Source of the DNA: JBALVO01 sp036961445
Lineage (GTDB): Bacteria > Pseudomonadota > Gammaproteobacteria > Pseudomonadales > Halieaceae
Assembly (NCBI GenBank): GCA_036961445.1
Contig: JBALVO010000122.1
Coordinates: 1-11,339, forward strand
Direction: 5' to 3'
Length of the DNA stretch: 11,339 bases
In this document: piece by piece, positions 1 through 6,252 of the stretch
How positions within the stretch are numbered: the stretch's first letter is position 1
Layout: each line of letters starts with the position of its first letter
The notes under the pieces: model-generated
What the model was told of the DNA's origin: nothing
Databases searched by the model: none
Seen by the model: the letters and a program-made list of their open reading frames with translations, nothing else
Translations under genes and position numbers: made by a program

Positions 1-268
1 AGAGTTCCTTTACAGCAATGACAAAATTGCCGAGGTACAGGTCTTTGGCATTCCCTACTCGAAAATGGGCGAAGAGATCTGCGCCTGGGCGCAACTGTAC
101 CCGGGCGAAGCGATGACAGAAGAGGAACTCAAGGACTTTTGCCGCGGCCAGATCACCCACTTCAAAATCCCGCGCCGCGTGCGCTTCGTAGACGAGTTCC
201 CTATGACCGTTACCAGTAAAATCCAGAAGTTTGTGATGCGCGAACAAATGGCAGCGGAGCTGGGCTAG
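1..268 (+). CDS. AMP-dependent acyl-CoA synthetase, C-terminal fragment (5' end outside window)
   Basis: This is the C-terminal end of an ANL-superfamily AMP-forming acyl-CoA synthetase, which activates a carboxylic acid with ATP and CoA in the cytoplasm. The reading frame is open from base 2 to the TAG at 266-268, giving 89 visible residues. The mobile C-terminal domain is recognisable: IAEVQVFGIP, then GEEICAWAQL, then HFKIPRRVRFVDEFPMT, and finally the A10 motif as TVTSKIQKF. The catalytic lysine of the A10 loop is kept, but the glycine usually before it (TGKIQK) is serine here. The pattern resembles medium/short-chain fatty acyl-CoA synthetases of the FadD3/AcsA-like group, but the substrate cannot be told from this piece. 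The gene converges on the type I secretion operon, and nothing shows a functional link. Family assignment is firm; substrate is not. Confidence 0.9.
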   Translation, partial: EFLYSNDKIAEVQVFGIPYSKMGEEICAWAQLYPGEAMTEEELKDFCRGQITHFKIPRRVRFVDEFPMTVTSKIQKFVMREQMAAELG

Positions 269-281
269 GCTCGACGCGGCA

Positions 282-300
282 GGCCCTGCACAGCAGGGCC
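282..300 (+). terminator. Possible terminator hairpin after the acyl-CoA synthetase gene
   Basis: Bases 282-289 (ggccctgc) and 293-300 (gcagggcc) form a perfect 8-bp GC-rich stem with a 3-base loop, 14 bases after the synthetase stop codon. No T-run follows, so this is not a classical intrinsic terminator. It could still end or protect transcripts between the two converging units. Confidence 0.4.
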
Positions 301-389
301 GCCAAAACCTGGTTTTCAGGCGTGGGCCGCAAATTATTAACTAACCCTGGAAATCAACATATTAGCCCAACCCGGGCAGGGTACTGCCA

Positions 390-1709
390 TTAGTCTTCTA
401 TCAGGGACCGGGCGAATGCATCACGTATAGGCTGAGTCAGGTATTGAAGGAGTGTGCGACTGCCTGTATTCACGAAAACTTCCACCGGCATACCTGGAAC
501 CAGTGTCAGGTCCTGCAGCATGTCCAGGCCCACAGAGGAAAGCTCAACTCGTGCCAGATAGTAATAGTCCCCTGACCGCTCATCACTAAGAGCATCGGCA
601 GAAATGCTGACTATCTCGCCATCAATTACTGGCGTAACAGAGCTTTTAAACGATGAAAAACGAATGTTCGCAGACTGGCCATTGCTAATCCGGTCTATAT
701 CAATCGGGTTCACCTTGGCCTCAATAATGAGCTCCTCAGTCTGCGGCACGACATACAATAGTGTTTCGGCGGGACTTACAATCTCTCCAATCGTCGTTAC
801 CACCATGCCAACCACCACACCGCTGACCGGTGAGCGTATCTGTGTGCGATTCAACCGATCAGAAGCGGCGCGAATTCGCTCATCAAGATCGTATACCTCT
901 ACCAGCGTAGCACTCAACTCATCTGTTACGTCAGTTTGAAAATCTTTTTCCAGCTGCAGTATTTGCATCCGGGTTTCACTCACCAGGATCTTAAGGCGGG
1001 CAATACTGGAGACCAGTTCCGCTACCTCTCCCTGCTCTTCAGCCATATAACGCTCTAACTCTCGCAGACGCTGTTTACCGACAAACCCGTCTGAAAGTAA
1101 TTTGGTAAAGTCTGCCACCTCTTCCGAGTACGAACGCACCATTTTCTCTTTACCGGCTTTGAGTGCCTCATCTCCCTTAATCTGCTCATGCAACTGGCCG
1201 ATCTTCTGGTTCAACATCTCTATCTCACCCAGCCGCGCTTGCTGGGCAGCGCCGAATAATTGATTCTGGCTTTGGATGGCGTCTTTGGCACGAGGGTCTT
1301 CCGCGCTGACAAGTACATCGGGGTAAATAACCGCTTCCATGCTGTCTCTTTCTGCACGTAAGCGCGCTTCACGAGCTTTCACAGCGTAAAACTGGCTCTG
1401 GCTTATTTCCAGCTGGGCTTTGGCCTGCGTTCCATCCAGTCGAATGAGTAAATCTCCGCTTGTCACGGCGTCACCATCACGGGCCAGCAATTCGGCGACG
1501 ATGCCGCCTTCGAGGTGTTCCAACTTTTTACTGCTGCCCTTGACCATGACAACACCGGGTGCCAGAGTCGCTTCTTGCAACGGCGCAACGACGGCCCATG
1601 TGCCAAAGACACCAAAAGTCATAACGACGATAAAGATGCCGATGTTTTTTGGCTTACTCAGACTGCTATTTATTTGCTCGTGTTTCAAAGTCAGTTTTCG
1701 CTCCAACAA
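390..1709 (-). CDS. Type I secretion periplasmic adaptor, HlyD family (PrtE/AprE type)
   Basis: This is a membrane fusion protein that links an inner-membrane ABC exporter to a TolC-like outer-membrane channel. It has 439 residues, a usual length. A short cytoplasmic N-terminus is followed by one membrane segment at about 22-44. The first lipoyl half lies at about 62-92 (EHLEGGIVAELL), a long coiled-coil hairpin at about 95-290, and the second lipoyl half at about 291-320 (RIRSPVSGVVVG). A beta-barrel region follows. The C-terminal family signature LVPGMPVEVFVNTGSRT runs about 403-419, then the typical LLQYLTQPIRD tail. It begins 8 bases after the stop of the exporter gene, so the two are almost surely co-transcribed. 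The start is a TTG at 1709-1707 without a clear ribosome binding site. An in-frame TAG at 1715-1713 excludes any longer protein. Another TTG at 1688-1686, with GGAG 12 bases before it, would remove only seven residues. Confidence 0.93.
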   Translation of the reverse strand: MLERKLTLKHEQINSSLSKPKNIGIFIVVMTFGVFGTWAVVAPLQEATLAPGVVMVKGSSKKLEHLEGGIVAELLARDGDAVTSGDLLIRLDGTQAKAQLEISQSQFYAVKAREARLRAERDSMEAVIYPDVLVSAEDPRAKDAIQSQNQLFGAAQQARLGEIEMLNQKIGQLHEQIKGDEALKAGKEKMVRSYSEEVADFTKLLSDGFVGKQRLRELERYMAEEQGEVAELVSSIARLKILVSETRMQILQLEKDFQTDVTDELSATLVEVYDLDERIRAASDRLNRTQIRSPVSGVVVGMVVTTIGEIVSPAETLLYVVPQTEELIIEAKVNPIDIDRISNGQSANIRFSSFKSSVTPVIDGEIVSISADALSDERSGDYYYLARVELSSVGLDMLQDLTLVPGMPVEVFVNTGSRTLLQYLTQPIRDAFARSLIED

Positions 1710-1724
1710 CCGCTAGATTAGCGG
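1710..1724 (-). promoter_or_regulatory. Small hairpin at exporter stop / adaptor start junction
   Basis: Bases 1710-1715 (ccgcta) and 1719-1724 (tagcgg) form a perfect 6-bp stem with a 3-base loop. The hairpin covers the TAA stop of the ABC exporter and ends immediately before the TTG proposed as the adaptor start, where a Shine-Dalgarno sequence would be expected. It may couple translation of the adaptor to that of the exporter, but this is inference. Confidence 0.4.
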
Positions 1725-3433
1725 GCTACCTGGCTTGGCAGATTCCGTAAATTAGTGGGCCTTTTGTACTTCTCTATCACTTCCTTGACAGGTCCAAAGT
1801 CCAAAGCGGTGCCATCTTTAAGCACCAGGACCTTATCGACAACCGAAAGAATGCTGGAACGATGCGATATGACCACCACCGTGATGCCTTCGGCCTTCAG
1901 GCTTTGCAGCGCTTTGCACAGGGCTGCTTCGCCAACGTCATCAAGATTCGAATTCGGTTCATCCAATACAACCAGACGGGGCTTGCGATAAATCGCCCGC
2001 GCCAGGCCAATGCGCTGACGTTGCCCGCCGGCAAGAGCACCTCCCGCAACACCGATAACGGTGTCATACCCATCAGGCAAGCGCAAAATCATTTCATGAA
2101 CACCTGCCAGCCTGGCCGCCTCGACGACCTGAACTTCATCAATTTTGCCAAAGCGAGCGATATTCTCCGCGATAGTCCCGTTAAACAGTTCGATGTCCTG
2201 AGGCAGGTAGCCAACATACTGGCCCAGCTCTGCCCTGTCCCACTTATAGATATCCGCAGCATCCAACCGAACAGAACCGGACAAAGCGGGCCAGATACCC
2301 AGTAGCGCACGTGCAAGACTGGATTTTCCTGCAGCACTGGGGCCAATCACACCCAGCGCCGTACCCGCCTGCAAATTGAAAGAGACGCCTTTAAGCACAG
2401 GTACCCGCCCCCCGGGAGGAGCAACAACGATCGAGTCGACCGATAAGTTGCCCACCGGAGCGGGTAATTCCATTTTTTCGGCGACAGGCGGCAGTCTTCT
2501 CAACAGAGTATCCAGTCTGTCGAATTGCTGCCGCGCTTGATTAAGCGCCTTCCAGCCGCCGACCAACTGATCAACGGGCGCCAATGCACGACCCAGCAAT
2601 ATGGACCCGGCAATCATCATGCCTGCACTAATTTCCAGGTTAATAGCCAAGTAAGCGCCCAGGCCCAACGCCAATGACTGCAGCATGATGCGGAGTGTGC
2701 TCGAGGTAGAAGCTATCCACCCTGATTTTTCGGCCGCTCCCGCTTGCAGCACCACGCCCCGCTGATAATGCTGTAGCCATCGATCGCGTACATCATCGAT
2801 CATGCCCATCGACTCAATAACTTCAGCGTTACGTAGATGACTGGTGGCAAAAAAACCTGCCTGCTGTTGTTCCTCATTGGCTTCTTCAAGCACACTGTGC
2901 GTGCTGCGCTGGTTAATCCACGTCAGTGCGCCCAACAATAGAACACTGGCGATTGCCAGCAAGCCAAAATAGGCGTGGAAAGCAAACATGATGAGGATAT
3001 AAATAGGAACCCAGGGCGCATCAAAGAAAGCGTTCACCCCAGGTCCGAAAAGAAAGGCCCGCAGGCCATTCATGTCTGTCAGCGGCTGCACAGAACTGCG
3101 ACCGCCACTGAACAATGCCTGCCGAAATGTACTGTCGAATACGCGTGCCGAAAGAATTTCAACCAATCGTCCGCTGGCGCGGCCCATGATCTGGCTTCGA
3201 ACCCATGTCAACCCGCCCATAGCGATTAACAAACCGACCATAATCAGGGTCAACATCGACAGCGTAGACAGGCTTTGACTACCGACAGCCCGGTCGTAGA
3301 CCTGAAGCATGTAGATCGCAGGGACAATCATGAGGATGTTAATAAACATGCTGAACACACCCGCCGCAACTATATAAGGACGAAGGGGGGCCAGCATTTT
3401 TAATAGCGGGGACTGCTTTAGATCGGTTGTCAT
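1718..3433 (-). CDS. Type I secretion ABC exporter, ATPase/permease (PrtD/AprD type)
   Basis: This inner-membrane half-transporter (homodimer in the family) uses ATP to push an unfolded substrate through the adaptor and outer-membrane channel. It has 571 residues with no N-terminal C39 peptidase domain, as in PrtD, AprD and HasD. Membrane segments lie at about 22-42, 58-76, 140-175 and 248-282. In the nucleotide-binding domain, Walker A is GPSAAGKSS (364-372) and the Q-loop glutamine is Q412. Walker B LVVLDEP has E492, the D-loop is SNLD (495-498) and the switch histidine is H524. The ABC signature reads LAGGQ (467-471) instead of LSGGQ, an oddity. The ATG at 3433 has AGGA about 10 bases upstream. 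It sits 122 bp after the presumed substrate gene and 8 bp before the adaptor gene. Assignment to type I secretion rather than lipid export rests on these neighbours and on PrtD-like motifs. Confidence 0.94.
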   Translation of the reverse strand: MTTDLKQSPLLKMLAPLRPYIVAAGVFSMFINILMIVPAIYMLQVYDRAVGSQSLSTLSMLTLIMVGLLIAMGGLTWVRSQIMGRASGRLVEILSARVFDSTFRQALFSGGRSSVQPLTDMNGLRAFLFGPGVNAFFDAPWVPIYILIMFAFHAYFGLLAIASVLLLGALTWINQRSTHSVLEEANEEQQQAGFFATSHLRNAEVIESMGMIDDVRDRWLQHYQRGVVLQAGAAEKSGWIASTSSTLRIMLQSLALGLGAYLAINLEISAGMMIAGSILLGRALAPVDQLVGGWKALNQARQQFDRLDTLLRRLPPVAEKMELPAPVGNLSVDSIVVAPPGGRVPVLKGVSFNLQAGTALGVIGPSAAGKSSLARALLGIWPALSGSVRLDAADIYKWDRAELGQYVGYLPQDIELFNGTIAENIARFGKIDEVQVVEAARLAGVHEMILRLPDGYDTVIGVAGGALAGGQRQRIGLARAIYRKPRLVVLDEPNSNLDDVGEAALCKALQSLKAEGITVVVISHRSSILSVVDKVLVLKDGTALDFGPVKEVIEKYKRPTNLRNLPSQVAR

Positions 3434-3463
3434 CGGACTTTATTCCTGAAATCCGAAAGAACC

Positions 3464-3503
3464 GTGAACCGTCTTAGCCACGTCGGACTGAAAGACGGCT
3501 CAC
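3464..3503 (-). terminator. Strong intergenic hairpin between substrate and exporter genes (attenuator or mRNA-stabilising)
   Basis: In minus-strand RNA, bases 3503-3492 (GUGAGCCGUCUU) pair with 3475-3464 (AAGACGGUUCAC) over 12 pairs, one of them G-U. The 16-base loop can pair a little further inside. Only a broken U-rich stretch follows (GGUUCUUUCGG). Such hairpins between a secreted-protein gene and its exporter genes commonly lower downstream expression or protect the upstream message. The pairing is seen in the sequence; the role is inferred. Confidence 0.6.
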
Positions 3504-3555
3504 CATACCTCTGATTAATACTTAAACGCAATACGTTGCAGTAACAGCCTGTCGA

Positions 3556-5898
3556 TCAGACAAACAAGTCGGTATCGGCTAACAGTTCATTCCCATCAAA
3601 GAGGAAGTCGAAGGTGTCGGAGAACACTTCAAAGCTTTCCACCGGAATGCGCTCATCCCAGTGCCAAGCCGGTCCAAGGGTGTAAGAATCGCCACCGAAT
3701 GTAGTGTCATACCAGATTGTGCCCTGGAGAAGATCGACAGAACCACCCACATCAAGGCCGACATCCGTCTTATTGGTGAGCTTCGTATCGACCAGGTACA
3801 ACTCGGTCACATCAAAACTGACGTGCCCGTCACCGTTGGCATCAAGCTCACTGGCATTGCCGAAGTTCAGAGTATCCCCGAAGGTGAACAAGGTGTTATT
3901 CGAGTCATCGCTGCCCTCAAAATCAAGCAAGCCCATCACTGTTCCACCGGTCTCCAGAGTGAACTCCTGGATAAAATTCATAAACATTTTGGCATGAATG
4001 TCCACGATATCGGCAGAGAAACCCGCAGATTGACCCAAGGCGGAGACGGACTCTGCAAAGCCCAGTGGAGGTACATATGGGAGTTCAGAGAGGATCTCAT
4101 CCACATCAATATCGACTGTCAGGAAATCCGTGCTTGTTCCGATACCGTAGTAGTCGCCTGCTCCTAAAGGATTACCGTCCGAATCGACAGCGGGTAATGG
4201 CTGCGCATCGCTAACCTGAAGATTGGGCCACTGAAGCGTAATCTCGGTATAGGGGATGTCGGGGATATCGCCCTCGCCGTCACTTACCGTGTCACCATCA
4301 TCGCTATCATAGGAAAAGAGTTCCTGTCGAATCGGACCCGTATCAATAAATATTCCGTCGCCGTCATCAGCGTGGTCAATAATGTTTATGTCCGCCACTT
4401 CTAAAAAGTTAAGCCCGGCACGCAAGTCTATGAGCATACCCAAAGACATCTCCAGGCTCGGTCCATCGGTGGTGAATGTGCCGACGGTGTCGCTCAGGAA
4501 AGCCGATGTATCTATCTGCAGCGCATCGGTGGTCCGGTTAAAGGTTGAATCGAAATTCAACATCCAGGGGCTTTCCGCATACACGTCTCCACCTTCAAGA
4601 CGAAGGTAGAACTCAAGACCCGCTTGAAAGTCAATCTCCGCTCCGATCTCGATGAAGTTGTCATCGTTGGGCCGTTTCGTTTTATTCAAATCAAGGCCCA
4701 AGAACTCATCAATTTCAAAAGACCATTCATCCCCGCTAGTCCACATACTCGCATTGGGGTTATCGTCACTGCCCTGCGGGGTGTCAGACGTCACGAAGGT
4801 CAGTTCTTCAGAAATAAGTTTGCTTTGGACTTCCACATTAATCGTTTCAGTCGATGTCGCCTGATCGCCCTCGCCCGCTCCGGGGTTAATCTCGGTAGAA
4901 GTTGCTAAAACTGAAAAATCAAAGTCATAGCTTGTGTTTTCCGCAAGCTCCAGGGTGATGCTGTCAGCACCCGTCGGCAACAGGATCTCACCAGCACCAT
5001 TCGCCCCGACCAGCGTCACGCCAGCCGGCAAATCGCTGAATGACAGAATATACGTTTCTGAACCGTCGGTATCGACCAGGGAAGAAGTGATATCAACGAT
5101 GATTTCGTTCACGTTCTCACCGGCTCTAACGTTTAGCGATAAATTCGGTTGATCTGCAACCGCCTCAACAGTAAGTACAGCCTCTGCCCAATCATAGCCA
5201 CCATCGCCATCATAGATTCGATAGGTAAAGCTGTCTTGACCACTCCAGTGCTCATTTGGGGTATAGAGAATCTTATTATCAACAATTTGCAAAGTGCCGT
5301 TACTGGCCGCGGTAAATTCAATCACCGACAACGCATCACCATCGGCATCGGTGTCGTTGGCCACGACATCGACAGAAACCGCAGTATCCTCCAGCGTGTA
5401 ATCCGTATCATCGATGGCATCGGGCGCTGCGGGGGAAATCATGGTGTTTTTCTGCGGGCCACCTCTATCGCTGTTGCCCTGAACTCGTGCACCGAATTCC
5501 ACATTTGCGATAAGGTCTAAGGTCAACGGTTCGCCGGTGGTGCTGGACAGCACAAATGTTGTGGAATCAACGGTATCTTTGCCGATGCCCGGGCTGCCGA
5601 AATTCAGGCCCACATCGTAGGGAGCCCCTTCTTGACTATTGGTCCAGCCCTTGCCCTTCAGATTATTACCTGGCCCAAGTCTGGATACATCGCGGTATTC
5701 CTGGCCCGTCAGATCGGGACCCTCTACCTGAAGGCTGTCATTAAGAGAGGTGTCAGCCAGGCTGAAATACAAACCACGTATATCGGCAAAGTTTTTACCA
5801 ACGGCGTCCAGCTCGAACAGCAAAGTGCCATCGGTCTGTTCCATTGCGTGGATTGTCAGTGGGGGGTGTCCGGGAATTTGAAATGTTATTTCGCGCAT
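3556..5898 (-). CDS. Putative type I secreted protein with cadherin-like domains and DLFV C-terminus
   Basis: This is a 780-residue acidic, cysteine-free protein without an N-terminal signal peptide or membrane segment. Residues 1-150 hold a domain with ADIRGLYFSLAD (38-49) and NFGSPGIGKDTVDSTTFVLSS-like sequence at 99-119, of a kind I associate with the start of large repeat-containing calcium-binding proteins. Residues 158-248 form a cadherin/Ig-like domain (DVVANDTDADGDALSV, later WSGQDSFTYRIYDGDGG). Residues 249-358 form a second Ig-like domain (DLPAGVTLVGANG). Residues 360-745 match nothing I recognise and hold Asp/Gly-rich calcium-loop-like stretches, including DANGDGHVSFD at 686-696. 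There are no GGxGxDxxx RTX repeats. The last four residues are DLFV, fitting the Asp-plus-three-hydrophobics ending of PrtD/AprD-type substrates. It lies just upstream of the exporter and adaptor genes, so it is probably their cargo. The ATG at 5898 has AAAGGA 8 bases ahead. An adhesin or surface role is possible but unproven. Confidence 0.82.
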   Translation of the reverse strand: MREITFQIPGHPPLTIHAMEQTDGTLLFELDAVGKNFADIRGLYFSLADTSLNDSLQVEGPDLTGQEYRDVSRLGPGNNLKGKGWTNSQEGAPYDVGLNFGSPGIGKDTVDSTTFVLSSTTGEPLTLDLIANVEFGARVQGNSDRGGPQKNTMISPAAPDAIDDTDYTLEDTAVSVDVVANDTDADGDALSVIEFTAASNGTLQIVDNKILYTPNEHWSGQDSFTYRIYDGDGGYDWAEAVLTVEAVADQPNLSLNVRAGENVNEIIVDITSSLVDTDGSETYILSFSDLPAGVTLVGANGAGEILLPTGADSITLELAENTSYDFDFSVLATSTEINPGAGEGDQATSTETINVEVQSKLISEELTFVTSDTPQGSDDNPNASMWTSGDEWSFEIDEFLGLDLNKTKRPNDDNFIEIGAEIDFQAGLEFYLRLEGGDVYAESPWMLNFDSTFNRTTDALQIDTSAFLSDTVGTFTTDGPSLEMSLGMLIDLRAGLNFLEVADINIIDHADDGDGIFIDTGPIRQELFSYDSDDGDTVSDGEGDIPDIPYTEITLQWPNLQVSDAQPLPAVDSDGNPLGAGDYYGIGTSTDFLTVDIDVDEILSELPYVPPLGFAESVSALGQSAGFSADIVDIHAKMFMNFIQEFTLETGGTVMGLLDFEGSDDSNNTLFTFGDTLNFGNASELDANGDGHVSFDVTELYLVDTKLTNKTDVGLDVGGSVDLLQGTIWYDTTFGGDSYTLGPAWHWDERIPVESFEVFSDTFDFLFDGNELLADTDLFV

Positions 5899-5936
5899 CG
5901 ATATATCCTTTCGATTTTAATATTTTTCCCAATGGT

Positions 5937-5965
5937 GTTCTACAATATGATCTATACGTTTTCAA
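5937..5965 (-). promoter_or_regulatory. Candidate promoter of the type I secretion operon
   Basis: On the minus strand, TTGAAA (5965-5960) is followed after 17 bases by TAGAAC (5942-5937), a fair -35 and a weak -10. Transcription would begin near 5930, about 30 bases before the ATG at 5898, leaving room for the AAAGGA ribosome binding site. The -35 lies within the inverted repeat at 5956-5969. Confidence 0.35.
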
Positions 5966-5969
5966 ACGT
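5956..5969. promoter_or_regulatory. Inverted repeat overlapping the operon promoter, possible operator
   Basis: acgttt (5956-5961) and aaacgt (5964-5969) form a perfect 6+6 inverted repeat around a 2-base centre. It covers the candidate -35 of the secretion operon, which is where a repressor or activator would bind. The regulator is unknown; the response regulator in this window is one possibility. Confidence 0.35.
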
Positions 5970-6228
5970 GCAATCACTACCAGAATTGGGATTCAATGAT
6001 AGCGAAATACACCGTTACTTCTATTAGCCATAGGTATGCAACCGATACCGACTAAAGTATGCCCTACGGGTTGGTATTAGGGTTCTAATGTAATGAACCA
6101 TCCCGACGCCAGTAGCACTGCGGGGCTGTTCCAACTGGTCTTCTCGATGAATGGCCTTAACCCTGGATGGTAGATCGACATGACTATTAGTACCTGGTAG
6201 TAAGAGGGATTTCTGTATACTCCGCATC

Positions 6229-6234
6229 TATAAT
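6229..6234 (+). promoter_or_regulatory. Perfect -10 element (TATAAT) upstream of the sensor kinase gene
   Basis: TATAAT matches the sigma-70 -10 consensus exactly and lies 18 bases before the kinase start codon. The -35 position at 17-bp spacing reads gggatt, which is poor, and no extended -10 TG is present. An activator-dependent promoter would fit. The predicted transcript start near 6241 would leave a leader of only about 12 bases, barely covering the ribosome binding site. Confidence 0.45.
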
Positions 6235-6241
6235 GCATACC

Positions 6242-6247
6242 AAAGGA
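6242..6247 (+). promoter_or_regulatory. Ribosome binding site that fixes a TTG start for the kinase
   Basis: AAAGGA lies 5 bases before the TTG at 6253-6255. No in-frame ATG or GTG has comparable support, and the ATG at 6233 is in another frame, so the kinase most likely starts at TTG. Confidence 0.7.
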
Positions 6248-6252
6248 CACTC

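Larger units (their letters stand above)
5899..6252. other. 354-bp divergent intergenic region
   Basis: This region lies between the start codons of the secreted-protein gene (minus) and the sensor kinase gene (plus). It holds candidate promoters for both, a perfect inverted repeat near the minus-strand promoter and several GGTAT-containing dyads. Short open frames inside lack ribosome binding sites and coding character, so I see no gene here. Confidence 0.7.

Noticed and set aside
344..382. Hairpin accctg...cagggt as terminator of the secretion operon
   Set aside because: The stem is only 6 bp with a 27-base loop and no U-run, too weak to list as a feature.
3661..4167. 168-residue open frame on the plus strand inside the secreted-protein gene
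   Set aside because: It is antisense to a well-supported coding region, lacks a ribosome binding site and resembles no known protein.
3556..5898. RTX nonapeptide repeats in the secreted protein
   Set aside because: I looked for GGxGxDxxx tandem repeats. Only scattered Asp/Gly-rich stretches are present, so the protein is not called an RTX protein.
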